Shown: positions 1 through 12,584 of the stretch, in pieces
Layout of the letters: each line of letters starts with the position of its first letter
Position numbering within the stretch: position 1 is the stretch's first letter
From: Dugong dugon
Taxonomy: Eukaryota > Chordata > Mammalia > Sirenia > Dugongidae
Assembly (NCBI GenBank): GCA_030035585.1
Contig: CM057469.1
Span: forward strand, 19,338,501 to 19,402,500
Direction of reading: 5' to 3'
Length of the DNA stretch: 64,000 nucleotides
Position numbers and translations under genes: made by a program
Notes under the pieces: model-generated
The model's input: only the letters and a program-made list of their open reading frames with translations
Database searches by the model: none
What the model was told of the DNA's origin: nothing

Positions 1-905
1 ACTTGGAACATGAAATGTATGAAGTATGAATCAAACAAAATTGGAAGTTGACAAAAATGAAATGAACATTGTGGATCGATATCACAGGCATTAGTGAGAT
101 GAAAAGGACTGGTATTGGTCATTTTGAATCCAACAGTCATGTGGCCTACTATGCCAGAAATGAAAAATTAAAGAGAAATGGCATTGTATTTATAGTCAAA
201 AAGGACATTTTCAAGATTTATCCTGAAGTACAACACAGCCAGTGATAGATCAATGTCCATACTCCTACAAGGAAGGCCAGTTAATACGACTGTTATTCAA
301 ATTTACACACCAACCATTAGTGCCAAAGATGAAGAAATTGAAGATTTTTATGAACTGCTACAGTTTACAATTGATCAAATGTGCAATCAAGATGCATTGA
401 TAATTCTTGGTGATTGAAATGTGAAAGTTGGAAACAAAGAGGAAGGATCAGTAGTTGGAAAATATTTGGTCAGAGGAACGATGCTGGAGATAGCATGACA
501 GAATTCTGCAAGACCAATGACTTATTCATTGGAAATACTTCTTTTTCCAACACAAATGACAACTATATACATGGACCTCACTGGATAGATTTCACAGGAA
601 TCAAATTAACTAAATCTGTAGAAAGAGATGTTGGAGAAATCCAATATTATTAGTCAAGACAAAGCCAGGGGCTGACTGTAGAACAGACCATCAATTGCTC
701 ATATGCAAATTTAAGCTGAAGTTGAAGAAAAGATCTAAGCAAGTCCATAAGAGCCAAAGTACAACCTTGAATACATCCCACCTAGATTTAGAAACCATCT
801 CAAGAATAGATTTGAAGCCCTGAACACTAATGACAGAAGATAAGAAGAGTTGTGGGATGACATCAAGGACATCATACATAAAGGAAATAAAAGGTCAATC
901 TTTCG
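1..905 (+). pseudogene. RTE/BovB-like LINE, endonuclease part
   Basis: This is the 5' part of an RTE LINE, cut by the window edge. It matches the endonuclease region of the copy at 12956-16150: the stretch TGGTATTGGTCATTTTGAATCC corresponds to G-I/L-V-L/G-H-F-E-S, followed by the YYARN-like segment and the D-W-N-V-K-V-G-N motif (mutated to a stop at 417-419). Many frameshifts and stops. It ends near ACATCATACATAAAGGAAATAA, where the RT part should begin. Confidence 0.8.
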
Positions 906-1052
906 TTCTTCAATTATCTTCTGCTTTGAATTTTTTGGTTGATAACGTGTCTTCATTAATGAAAGCAAGCTGAGTCATTGAGTGTGTCTGAATTTTTGGT
1001 AGGTAGTATGGATTTTCTTTTTTCTTTTTTTTGCTACTTTATACAAGCCTAC

Positions 1053-1550
1053 TGTTTTAGGCTGGGTTCTCTAGAGAAGCATAACCAGTAAAGCATATAA
1101 ATATATATATAGAGAGATTTATATCACAGAAATGGCTCAAGTGATTGTAGAGGCTGGAACGTCCCAAGTCCGTGGATCAGGATAGAGGCTTCTCCTGATT
1201 CGTGTAGCCCCAGGGGCTGACAAACCCAAGATCGGTAGGGTGACGGGCAGGGCTCTTGTTCAGAGGCTGTGAAGATGGACGTATCCTAAGATTGGCAGAT
1301 AAGCTGCTAGCTCAAGTCCCAAGAACAGGAGGTCAGATGAACAGGAGGCAGCTGCAGGATCTAGAGCAAGCAAAAGCCCATGAGCCTTGCCAGAGAGTCA
1401 GTCCACTTATATTCAGTGCAGGCCACAACCCCAAGGAAACTCTCTTTCAACTGACTGGCTACTCACAGCAGATCCCAGCATGGGAGTGATCACATACAAA
1501 CACTGAGACTCACGGCCCAACCAAGTTGACACACAATCTTAACCATCACA
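1053..1550 (-). mobile_element. ERV-L (MLT2-like) solo LTR with perfect 5-bp TSD
   Basis: On the minus strand the LTR starts TGTGATGG and ends CCTAAAACA, like the ERV-L LTRs at 30536, 44883 and 49689. It shares their TA/GA-rich segment near the 3' end and the AAGTTGACACACA block near the 5' end. It is flanked by a perfect duplication, CCTAC at 1048-1052 and 1551-1555. With no internal sequence beside it, it is a solo LTR left by LTR-LTR recombination. Confidence 0.85.
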
Positions 1551-1744
1551 CCTACCCTTAGAGTTCTGTGGGACATATGTTGTCTCACTAATTCTACCCC
1601 AGAGTCCCAAGGTACGTATATGTACCACATAAAAATTTTCAAAATTTCTACTTTTCCTGCCAAAATGCACACATCTCATACAATACCCTGTAAAAACAGT
1701 AGTTTGTGCTCGTGCTCATTTCTTCAGTTTCAAACAGTTATAAA

Positions 1745-1818
1745 GGCGCCCTGTCTCATTCTGTTATACACAAGGTTGCTATGAGTCAGAGCTGACTCAA
1801 CAGCACCTAACAACAACA
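1745..1818 (+). repeat. RTE 3' tail fragment
   Basis: It contains the conserved RTE terminus (CATTCTGTTATACA...GGTTGCTATGAGTC, then GACTCAACAGCACCTAACAACAACA). A 5'-truncated insertion directly upstream of L1-derived sequence. Confidence 0.7.
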
Positions 1819-3250
1819 TCATACAAACTGAAATACAAAGAAACAAAACAATTCGAAGAAATGAACAGAGCATTTGAAATATGTGAGACAATATTATATG
1901 GTCTAATATACGTGGATCTGAAGTCCCAGGTGGAGAGGAAAAAGAGAATAGGACAGAAAAAATATTGGAAGACATAATGACCAAGCACATCCAACATTTA
2001 TGAAAGACATCAATCCAGAAATCCAATAGGCTCAGTTGAACCTCAAGCAGAATAAATACAAAGGAAATCACATATAAGCACATAATAAATCAAATTGTTA
2101 AAAACTAAAGATAAAAAGTCTTAAAAGCAGCTAGAGGTAAACAACAAGAACAAAAGCATTACATATATGAGCACAATGATAAAAATAATGACTGAATTCT
2201 TACCAGAAATGATGAAGCTCATAAGATAATGGAATCACGTCTTTAAAAATGCTAGAATAATAACAACCAAAAACACCTATCAACCTATATAATTCTATAT
2301 TCTGTGACAAATATCCTGTAAAAATGAGAGTGAAGAATAAAGCCATTTGAATATGGACAAATGCTGAGAGAACTTGCAATGCAAGAAATTTTGAAGACAA
2401 TTCTTTAGGCTGGAGGGGAATAAAAGCAGAAGGTACTCTAGGTCTACAGAAAGAAAAAAAGCACATTTTTCCATTCCTTTGCGCTCCTCTCTTCTCCTTT
2501 TCTTCCTTTTTTCCCACCTTCCTTCCATCTCTCTCTCTTTATCTTTATGACAGTTGACTATTTAAAGAAAAGATATAAACAGTATATTGTAGGATTTATA
2601 CCATACTGTAGAATTAAAATACATAATAAGAATACAAAAAGTGCATGGGGTATAAATGGAATTATACAGTTATAAGGTTCTTATACTGTTGTGAAGTAGT
2701 ATTATATTATTTGAAATTGAAGTCTGACAAGTTAAAGATGATTACTGTAAAGCCAAGTGCAACCACTAAAACTAAAGTTTTGATTTAAAAAATCTACACT
2801 GGAGATAATATAGAAATACTAAAAAATACATGATTCATCCAAAAGAAGGCAAGAAAGAAGAAACAAAGGAACAAAGAACAAACAGGATTAATAGAAAACG
2901 GATGCCAAGAGGGTAGACTTAAAACTTAACCATAGCAAGAATTACATCAAATCTAAGAGGTTGTCACCCGGGATAAAAAAGCAAGACCCAACTATACGTG
3001 GTTTATAAGAAACACACCTTAAACATAAAGCCACAGATGTGTTGATAGTAACAGGGTAGAAAAAATACACCATACAAGCACTTACATAAGAAAGCTGGTG
3101 TGGCTATATTATTATATATAAATAAATAATAAAATACCACAATAAAATATCATTTCACACTCACTAAAAGGTTTTAAGTAAAAAAGAACGGACAAACCAA
3201 AGGTTGACGGGTGTGAAGCTACTATGGAAAAGGCTGCTATACATATTTTT
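1819..3250 (+). repeat. L1 LINE, ORF1-end and small 3' pieces
   Basis: A-rich, sense-strand L1 sequence. 1840-2460 resembles the L1 ORF1 C-terminal part (AAAGCAGCTAGAGG..., ACATATATGAGCACAATG, then CTGAGAGAACTTGC). 3060-3240 resembles L1 ORF2/3' blocks (GCTGGTGTGGCTATATTA; TTTCACACTCACTAAAAGG). All frames are broken. The assignment is by remembered L1 landmarks, not alignment. Confidence 0.6.
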
Positions 3251-3289
3251 ATAATGTCATAATTACTACAGCTTTATAATAAATCTTGA

Positions 3290-6200
3290 TATGTGGTAGA
3301 AGAAATTCTCTGCTACTCCATTCCTTCCCAATTTTCAGCTCTTTATTCTTTAATGAATATTTCAAAATCAGTTTATTTAGTTCCACAAAGTAATTTGTTT
3401 GGACTGTGATTGGAATTGCATTGAATCTATATATAAATTTTGGAAGAATTGAAAATTTTATAATATCCTATGCTCCTACCCATAAACATGGTAAAGCTCT
3501 CCATTTATTTAAGTCTTCTTTAATGTTTTTTAATAATATTTTTATCTCAACCAAGATCTTGTACATTTTCAGTGGGATTTATTTCTAGGTATCTTAAGGT
3601 TTTTTGTTCTATTTTGAATTTCCATATGACTTTTATAACCAGTTTATTAACTTCCACAAGAGTCCACTGGCATTTTGACTGGTGTTGCACTGAATCTGCA
3701 GATTAATTTCAAAAGAATTGACATCTTAATAATATTGAGTCTTTCCACCCATGAAAATAATATACTTCTCCATTTATTTCAGTCTTAATTTTCCTCGGTA
3801 ATGTTTTATAGTTTTCAGCATACAAGTTTGTGCATCTTTTCTAAGATTTATCCCTAAGTATTTTATATTTTTGGTGCTATTATAAACGGTATTTTTTAAA
3901 ATTTCTATTTATGATTGTTTATTTCTCATATAAAAATACAATTTATTTTTGTATATTGATATTGTATCCTGCAATATTGATAAACACACATATTAACCAT
4001 AGTAGCATTTTTGTAGATTCCATCAGCATTTTTTTTCATCTGATAATATTTGCAAATAAAGACAGTTTTACTTCTTTCTTTCCAATTTGGATGACTTTTA
4101 TTCTTTTTCTTGACTTATTACACCTGCTAGAACATCCAGTACAATGTTGAACAGAAGTGGTAGAAAACAAATACCAAAATAATAGAGTTAAATCTAAACA
4201 CAGCAATGATTATATTAAATCTGAGTGGACTAAATACTGTCTTTTATCATTATATACAACACTAGCTGTAGGTTTTCATAAATGTCCTTTGTCAAGTTGA
4301 GGAAAGTCACTTTTATTCCTAAATTTGATGATTGCTTTTTATTGAAGACGTTGTCGAATTCTTTTTTTTTTTTTTTTGCATCCATTGAGATGATCACATA
4401 GTTTTCTTTTTTAGTTTGTTAATAGAGTAAATTATATTTATATTGATTGTTTTTCTATTGTAAGCTACCATTTTATTCCTGAGAGGAACCTCACTTAATC
4501 ATGATGTATTTTCCTTTTTATATACTGTTGGGTATTGTTTGCTAAAATTTTGTTTGGAATTTTAAATCTACATTCATTAGGGAAATTGGTCTGTAGTTTT
4601 ATTTTCTTATAATATCTTTTTCTTGTTGCAGTGTCAAATAATACTGGCCTCATAGAATGAATTGGGAAGTACTTCCTTCTTTTTCAATTTTTGGAAGAGT
4701 TTGTTTAGAGTTTGTATCATCTATTTCTTAAATGTATGGTAGAATTCACCAGTGAAGCCCTCTTGGCATAGAATTTTCTTTGTGGGAAGGCTTTTAACAA
4801 TAAATTCAATTTCTTTCACTAATATAGGAGTATTCATATTACTTATTTCTTCTTGAGTAAGCTTTGGTAATTTGTGTCTTTCAAGAAATTTTTTCATTTC
4901 ACTCATCTTTTAAAAATTTGTTGCTTCGAAGTTGTTCATAACAGTCCTCTGTTAACCTTTTAATAGCAGTAGATTTTGTGGTGATTCCACTTCTCTCAAT
5001 CCTGATATTGATAACTTGTGTTTTCTCTCTTTTTATCTTGATTGGTTTGGATAAAAGGTTATCAATTTTTTTATCTTTTCAATGAACTAGCTTTTGGTTT
5101 CATTGATTTTCTTTTCATTTTTTCTGTTTTCTGTGTTATTAATTTACTCAATGATTTTTATTATTTTCTTTCTCCTACTCACTTTTGGTTTAACTTACTC
5201 TTATGTTTCTAGTTTCTTAATGTGGAAGCTTATTGATTTGAGATATTTATTCTTTTTAAATATAGCCTGTAAATGTGATAAATTTCCTCTAGGTACTGCT
5301 TTACCAGCATTCCACAAATTTTGACATGTTTTGTTTTTACTTTATTCAGTTCAAAATACTTTTTAATTAGCTTTTTTATTTGTTTGGTTGGATTTTTACT
5401 CACAGGTTATTTAGAAGTGTGTTGTTTAGTTTCCCAATATTTGGGGATATTTCAGATATCTTTTGTTATTGGTTTCTAACTAAATTTCATTGTTGTCAAA
5501 AAACATACATTGTATGACTTCAATTCTTTTGAACACATCAAAGCTTGTCTTATGGTTCATAATATGGCCTATCTTGGTAAATGTCCCATGTACACTTGAA
5601 AGGAATATGTATTTTGCTGTTGTTGAATGGCATGTTCTATAAATGTCAATTAGATCCAGATGGTTGATAGTATTGTTCAAGTATTTCCTACTCTTACTGA
5701 TTTTCATTTATTTGTTCTATCCATTTTTGAGAGGAAATATTAAAATATCTGACTATAATTGTGGGTTTTATCTATTTCTCCTTGCAGTTCCACCAGTTTT
5801 TGCTCATGTATTTTGAAGCTCTGTCCTTAAAGTCATAAACATTTACACTTTTTATGTGCTCTTGATGAGCTGACCCTATTATTATTATTAAATGGCCCTC
5901 TTAATCTTTGGTAATATTTTTTGCTCTGAAGTCTATTTTGTCTGATATTAATACAGATACTGTAGCTTTCTTTTAATTAATGTTAAATCATGTATAGCTT
6001 TCTCCATACTTTACTTTTAGATATTTCTGTCTTCCTATTTTAAGTTTGTTTCTTATAGGCACTATATAGGGTCTTGCTTTTTAAATCCAATCTGATAATC
6101 TCTGCCCTTTTAATTATAGTGTTTAGATCAATTACATTTAATGTGATTATCTATATGGTTTGGCTTAAATCTATCATCTTGTTATTTGTTTTCTACTTGT

Positions 6201-7760
6201 CCTGTATTATTGTTTCCCTTTTTGTCTTATTTTGAATTAAATGAATTTTTATGATTCTATTTCATCTTATTAGCTATAACTGTTTTGTCATTTTAGTGGT
6301 TGCTTTAGGATTATAGTAGACAGCTTTAACCTCTCATAGACTTTCACATGATATACCACTTCAAATCTAGTATATAAACACATTGCAAAAATATACTGTC
6401 ATTCTCCCCTCCTCTCCTTGGTGCTATTTTTGTCATACATTTACTTTTTATATATTTATAATTCCATACTACATTGTTACTATTTTTGTTTTAAACAATC
6501 ACTTACATTATAAAGATATTCAAACAATAATTTAAAAAATCTTGTATATGTAACCTTGTCGTTACCATTTCCAAGGATTTTTCACTTCATATTTCCATCT
6601 TGTATCATTTTTCTTCTGCTTGCAGAACTTACTTGAACAAATTTCTTCCCGTGTGGGTATGCTTGTGATGAATTATCTCAATTTTGTGTGTCTGAAAATG
6701 TCTTTATTTTGCCCTCATTTTTTAAAGATATTTTCATGACTACAGAATTCTAGTTAAAAACATTTTTTTTTTTTTTTTTTGATAAGATGTTGGTTCACTG
6801 TCTTCTCAGTTGCGTTGTTTCCAATAAGAAATCTGATGAAATCCTTATCTTTGTTCTTTTGTATGAAACAGATACTCTTCCTCTGGCTGCTTTTAAGGAT
6901 TTTCTCTTTATCACTGGATTTGAGAAATTTGATTATTATGTGCCTTGGTATAGTTTTTCTTCATGTTTCTTGTGCTTGGGTTTATTGAGTTTCTTGGATC
7001 TTTAGTCTTTAGTTTTAATGAAATTTGGAAAATTTTGGCTATTAATTTTTCAAAGACTTCTATCCCTCTTCCCCTACATGTATATTAGGCTGTTGGAAAT
7101 TGCCCCACAGCTCACTGATGCTCTTTTGATTCTTTTTTTTTTTTTTTTTGCCTTTTTTCTCCCTGTATTTCATTTTGTATAGTTTCTACTGTTATATCTT
7201 CATATTCAGTAATGCTTTCTTCTGTAATGTCTAACCTTCTGGTAATTCAGTGTCTTTTTTTTCATCTCAGAAATCATGGTTTTCATCTCTAGAAGTTCAA
7301 TTTGAGTATTCTTATACAAAATATCTTTAATATCTCTACATGTTCATATTTTCCTCTAGATTTTTGAATATAGGAAATACAGTTATGATAACTCTTTTAA
7401 TGTCCTTGTCTGCTAATTCTAACATCTGTGTCAGTTTGGGTTGTTTTGATTGACTGATTTTTCTCTTCATTATTGATCATATTTTCCTGCTTCTTTACAT
7501 GTCTGGTATTTTTTATTGGAAGCCAGAAATTGTGACTTTTACTTATTTGAGTGCTGGATATATTTGTATTTTCATAAATATTCTTGAGTTTTGTTTTTAA
7601 GCTACTTGGAAGTGGTTGGATCTTTTTGAGTGTTGCTTTCAATATTTGTTAGGTAGGACCAGAGAAGCAGTCTAGAAATATTTATTCCTTAGTACTGAAG
7701 CAAGACACTTCTAAGTACTCTACCCAGCACCCCAAGATACGAGGTTTTTCATTCTGACTG
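3290..7760 (-). repeat. L1 LINE ORF2 and 5' part, antisense; at least two copies
   Basis: T-rich on the plus strand with typical antisense L1 ORF2 landmarks: GGAATTGCATTGAATCTATA (3413), GTTGCACTGAATCTGCAGAT (3684), GATTTGAGATATTTATTC (5235), CCATGTACACTTGAAAGGAA (5585) and the CTCTAACATCTGTGTCAG-type 5' block (7415). The 3410 and 3680 stretches are the same part of ORF2, so two copies are joined here. Poly-T runs at 4361-4377, 6763-6780 and 7133-7149. Confidence 0.75.
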
Positions 7761-8114
7761 ATTAGAACAGGTACTATTCCCATCCCTGAGTGAACTCTGA
7801 GTTCTGTTTCCTAATTATTTCAGTTGGTTCTTTCCCCAAGCTTGGATAGTTTCCCCACAGGCATACATTTATTAAGACTCAGCTGAATAAAAAAAGGAGG
7901 ACCCTACCTGATCTCTTAAATTCTATATGAATGCAGCTCTCTCATCGCTGATATTCTGCCTTGCAAATTCCAGCCACCTTGGTCTCTCCTAACTGTCAGC
8001 TCCATCTCTTCAACTCAGGGATTTTGCTGGACTCTACTGGTATTTCCCTCTTCACTGTTTCATAGCCTGGGAACTCTCTCAAGACCTTAAGCTGGGGCAA
8101 GTGAAGAACTCATC
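7761..8114. other. No gene or clear repeat
   Basis: Probably more of the antisense L1 5' region (CTCTCTCAAGACC..., AGTCTCAGGG-like C/T-rich blocks), but I see no firm landmark and no splice-flanked open frame. Confidence 0.3.
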
Positions 8115-8640
8115 TTGATGCCCAACGTCTTGAAAACATCATTTTATACATTTTGTTCAATTTTTTTTATTATAGTAGCTTTATTTATAATAGTCTCAAA
8201 GTGTAAACAAATTAATGTCCATCAACAAAACATAAGAATAAATTTTGGTATATTCATACAGTGGAATACTACCTGGCAGCTGCTACACACAACAACATGA
8301 GTTAATCTCACAGATATAATATTGAGAAAGAAAAAAAATCCAGAAACAAAAGAATGCATACTATATGATTCCAGGTATATGATTTTCAAAACAAGTGAGA
8401 CGAATCTTCAGTGATGGAAGCCAGAATAGTGGTCGCCTTTGGGGTACTGACTGGGTGAGAACTCAAGGGAACTTCCTGGAGTGTTAGAATTTGATCTTGA
8501 TCTGTACATTTAAGATTTGTGCACTTTACAGCATATTTGTTACCTTTCAAAAAATATGTTTTTAAAAGTTGCTCATAAAAATGGCAAATGCTGTGTTTGG
8601 TTTGGCCTTCATCAAATAAATACATCAACATAGTAATAAT
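8115..8640 (+). repeat. L1 LINE 3' end, sense
   Basis: It contains the L1 3' landmarks TTATAATAGTCTCAAAGTG, ATGTCCATCAACAAAAC, TATTCATACAGTGGAATACT and a tract like GATTTGTGCACTTTACAGCA. It lies opposite in orientation to the L1 before it. Confidence 0.7.
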
Positions 8641-8879
8641 CAAAATAGGTCAGAGAAAAGAAACATGATGAAAAATAAAATCTCTTGTCCCATCTCTCCT
8701 TATTCCTAGTACTAATCTCCAGATGTAATTTTTAAAAACATTTCTTCTACTAATTCTTTTGCCGTAATGTTAAATATGTTTATACCTCAATTTCCTTATA
8801 TATAAACAGATTATATAATTTAGATAAGATATATGATTTTTTCACTACGAATAAACAATTTAAATCCCACACTTTTTTC

Positions 8880-9438
8880 AATTTTTTGATGTTTCAAGCC
8901 CTGTTCATTACTCTGTCTTGACAAGAAATAGAAGTCTCTAATGTAAGCATTTAATGCTACAAATTTCCCTCTGAGCATTGCTGTAACAGCATTTTATAAA
9001 ATTTGAAATCTTATATTCTAATTTTCAAAAAGTTTCTGACTTCCCCATGAGATCCTATTTGACACATGAAATTATTTAGAAGTGTGTTGTTTAATTTCCA
9101 AGAATTTGAGGATTTCCAAATGTATTTCTGCTACTGATATCTACTTTAATTCCATATGGTTAGAGAACATATTTTGTATGATTTTAAATTTGTTAATATT
9201 TGTTTTATAACTCAGTATGTAGTCTATCTTGGTAAATGTTTCATGTGCACTTGTCAGAAATATGTATTCTGCTGCAGTGAGAAGAGTGTTCTATAAATGT
9301 CAGTTAGATTCAGTTGATCGTATCAGTCAGCTAGATTCAGTTCTATTCTATATCCTTGTTTATTTTTTGTCTACTTGTTCCATCTTCAACTATAATTGTG
9401 GATTTGTCTATTTTCCCTTTGAATTCCATCAGTTTTCA
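8880..9438 (-). repeat. L1 LINE ORF2 fragment, antisense
   Basis: It repeats the part seen at 5235-5800 (AATTTCCCTCTGAGCATTGC; GAAGTGTGTTGTTTAATTTCC; TGTCAGTTAGATTCAGTTGA), on the same strand. It stops abruptly at 9438, where the unnamed family begins. Confidence 0.7.
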
Positions 9439-9439
9439 A

Positions 9440-10135
9440 AAAAATAATATTTTATTTTGTTTTTGGTAAAGGTTTACACAGCAGTTTGTGTTCCCATTCA
9501 ACAATTTCTACACAAGTTGTTCGGTGACATTGGTTACATTCTTCACAATGTGTGAATACTCTCATAATTTCTGTTCTGGTTGTTCCATTTTCACTAATCT
9601 AATTTCCCTGTCCCCTTACATTCTCAACTTTGTTTTAAAGTAATTGCTGACTGAGTTTCATATAGGTGATTTTTTAAAGGAGCACAGTACTTATGGATGA
9701 TATTCATTATTTCTTGGGCCAATTTGTTATTTAGCTACAAGGTGTCCTTAGGGGTCAGTTTATGTTCAAAGTTTGAAGAGTATCTCAGGGTAATAGTCTT
9801 GAAGAGTCCTCCAATGTCATCCAGTCCAGTAGGCCTTTTTTTTCCCTTAGGAATTTGAAGTTCTGTTCCACATTTTTTCCTTCCACTCTATAAGAGTCCA
9901 TCTATTATGGCCCTGATTAGAATGGTTAGTAGTGGTAGCTGGGCACCATCTAGTTCTTATGATCTCAGGGTAGGTGAGACTGTGGTTTGTGTAGTCCATC
10001 AGTTTTTGATACAGTTTTTGAAAGCACACAGTCTTTGTCTGGTAAAAAGAATATTTTGAATTTTTGCCCATGTCAAAGTAAAGTAAAGCTTCCATAATAT
10101 GACTAAGCTACTCCACATAATAACATACAAGATTC
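9440..10135 (-). repeat. Unnamed A-tailed dispersed family, copy 1
   Basis: Its minus-strand sequence matches 16280-16480 and 31780-31870 (ACCACAG...CTACCCTGAG..., AACTAGATGGTGCCCAGCTA, ATAGATGG...), and its end at 9440-9620 matches the tails at 16150-16270. Seven copies in this window share this body and 3' end. I do not recognise a Repbase name for it. Confidence 0.6.
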
Positions 10136-10139
10136 ATTT

Positions 10140-11700
10140 TATTTTCTGTTGTTAGAAATTCATCTCTGTAAGGAGGCCTCTGACGTGCTAGATCAGAAAG
10201 ATAGAGCTGTACCTCCCAACCTGGTAACTGCTGGCTGCCAGGCTGCTGTGAATTGCTACAGAACACTCTCTGCAGTGGAGCCTATTCTTATAGCCAGCAC
10301 TCTGCCTGCCTGCCTGTGCATCCCACAGCTCAGGCTTCTAAAATCAACAGGAAAGATCTCCCGGGAGGTCAATTCAGGTCTGTCTGCTCTCCCCCCATCT
10401 CCCAGTTGATGCTGAGGGCTTCTGACTGAGGCTGTGTGCTAGGAAGCAAGTACTTTGAGTGGAGACTGCCTATACTGCTAACATACTGCCAGCGAGGCTC
10501 TGATGGCAACAAGGCAGACTTCCGTGAGGGTCCATTCAGAGCACGCCAGCCCCTCTTCCACCCAGCTAACTGTGGGTTACTGGACTGACATGAACTCCTG
10601 CAGAAGGCCCCCTGCAGTGGAGCTATGAAGCAGGTCACTTAAGTAGAGACTGCTCCTCAACCACCACAGGGTCATTGTTGTTGTTAGGTGCCGTCAAGTT
10701 GGTTCTGACTCATAGTGACCCCATGTACAACAGAACGAAACATTGCCCGGTCCTGAACCATCCTCACAATCATTTCTATGTTTGAACCCATTGTTGCAGC
10801 CATTGTGTCTGTAATCAACAAGACAGATCCCTTGAAGGTCCATACGGGAAATGTCAGCAGCACCACCTCTTCCTGATATGGATGGAAGCCTGCCTGTTCT
10901 TCCCTTGAATGCCAGCTCAGATCTAAGTACCCACTACAGAGCTGGGAAGGAAGCCTTGGACAAAACCAGAGGCAACAACCAGCCCCACAGGGAGTTCACT
11001 GGGTGTGGGCTTTCTAACTGAAAACATGGTTGCAGAAACAGAGCAGGGGAGGCAGTAATAACCAGAGGGGGGAGGAGACTGTACTCCCTGGTAGGAAGAT
11101 TGATTAGTGCGTGATATCTCACCTGAACGACTGCACACTCTGATGGACGGACTGATCACTGTGTGTTCTCTGGTATGTTTAGGAAACACTGAAAGTTGAA
11201 ATCTGAGATCTGGAACTCTCTAATCCTAATTAAATCAGGGAGGGAGAAGGATCTATCACAGAGAAGGAGAGGAAGTGGTAAGCAAAGACTGAAGGCTCTA
11301 CCCACCTAAGATTTTCTGACAGAAAATAGTGTAGACAAAAACACCAACTACTGGGGAGAACTGAGAAAGCTAACACCCTCAAAAATTCCAATGCCCCAAC
11401 AAAAAATTACAAGAGACACAAAGGTAAGAGAAATGATGGCTCATCCAAATGAACATGATGAAGGGAGTGTAATTCATCTATGGAAGTCTGAATAATGAAC
11501 AGAATGGAAGAATATAATACAACAATGTTAAACATAATAAAAGAACTAAGAGAAAACATAGACAAAGATCTAAAAAAATAAGGGAAACAACGTATGAACA
11601 AAACGAGGATTAAAAAAAAAAGATAGACACACTAAAAAGAAACCAAAAAGAGATATTGCAACTGAAAGAAAGAGCCATTTTCAGCCTTAAATAAAATAAC
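10140..11700 (+). repeat. L1 5' end: tandem promoter-like monomers, then ORF1 start
   Basis: 10250-10930 is more GC-rich and holds a diverged motif (AACARGRCAGAYCYC.NGAGGTCCATTC-like) at 10346, 10508 and 10817. The spacings are 162 bp and, after removing an RTE insertion, about 172 bp, as in L1 5' UTR monomers. 11220-11690 then resembles the A-rich L1 5' UTR/ORF1 start (CAAAGGTAAGAGAAATGATGG, AAAGAACTAAGAGAAAACAT). Confidence 0.5.
10674..10810 (-). repeat. RTE 3' tail inserted in an L1 monomer
   Basis: Plus-strand TTGTTGTTAGGTGCCGTCAA...GTTCTGACTCATAGTGACC is the reverse complement of the RTE terminus. It interrupts the third 5' monomer of the surrounding L1. Confidence 0.8.
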
Positions 11701-11808
11701 TGTGTAAAAACTCTACAGTGTATTCTCTGATATATTACTGAATAAATGGTATGGTAAATATATTTAAATGTTTAGGTGCAATATACATTTATATAATCTT
11801 TTACTAAC

Positions 11809-12301
11809 CTTGAATAAATAGTTGACCCAACACCATCTTCTTGATGTAATACCAATAATTCCATCATCAGGAAGATTTTCATTTCTTCCCAGTCTTGTAA
11901 ATTTGAGAAAATCTTTTAGGTAAAGTATACCATTTATTATAAAAAATATTCTACCCTCTGATAGGCACATATCTGTGACATGGTGTCTTTCATCATCATT
12001 CAAAATGCCTGGAGGGACTCTGATTTTTGTCCAAGTGAGGAATGAATCATTTGTTTGAAAGGTCTCCATTTCAGCTACCACAACACCAGCTGAAGGAACA
12101 CAAGCATCCCAGTCAACTATTAGTTGACTACCACTTGGTGTAGACAGTGGTAAATAACCAGGAATCTCAGGTATGGTCATCACAGGAAAAGTGAGTAGAA
12201 AAACAAAATCTGCAACAAAACAATCTTGAAAAGCCACTTTTTTTCCTACAATATTCTTTAGTATATCATCTTTTCTCATTGGTATTGATATTTTCCAGAC
12301 C
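11809..12301 (-). CDS. CATSPERE: CATSPERE coding exon, 493 nt (longest seen)
   Basis: The acceptor is a strong pyrimidine tract ending TCTTCTTAG; the donor is GTTAGT. One base completes Gly, then 164 codons run without a stop: VWKISIPMRKDD..., FQDCFVADF, LLTFPVMTIPEIPGYLPL, DWDACVPS, FLTWTKIRVPPGIL, FFIINGILYLKDF, LGRNENLPDDGIIGI and RRWCWVNYLFK. These agree motif by motif with human CATSPERE. The content suggests part of the beta-propeller-like extracellular domain. The open frame extends into both introns (11764-12378) but the splice sites and homology end at the stated borders. The next exon downstream was not found between 1 and 11800. Confidence 0.9.
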
Positions 12302-12379
12302 CTAAGAAGAGAAAAATAAAAAATATAAGAATAAAATAATCTCTCTCTCCTCGGATACATTAAGCATTGTATTGACATT

Positions 12380-12584
12380 TAACATATTTTTTAAAAGATA
12401 ATTTTTTATCAACATAAATACAGGTAAAAAAAATTTAACTAGTAATAAAATGCTATCACTGCTCCCATTTCTCCTCATTCTTCACTCTTGCCTGCGAAAG
12501 AAAACAATCTTAAAACTTACAGCTCTTTCTTATGAAATGTGTCTTCATATTCCCAAATAAACATTCTTAGACTGCCTTTTTTTA
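12380..12584. other. Intron, no recognised feature
   Basis: Short AT-rich intron upstream of the 493-nt CATSPERE exon; a possible antisense L1 scrap (TAAGCATTGTATTGAC) but nothing firm. Confidence 0.3.

Noticed and set aside
1256-1489. A 77-codon frame as a small gene
   Set aside because: It lies inside the solo LTR, antisense to it, with no homology.
10149-10638. Overlapping frames of 86-89 codons in a GC-rich stretch
   Set aside because: The stretch is a tandem-monomer L1 5' end; frames on both strands look equally random.
11764-12378. A single 204-residue protein starting with MSIQCLMYPRRERLF
   Set aside because: Only the middle 164 codons match CATSPERE; the ends pass through a strong acceptor (12301) and a donor (11809) into intron.
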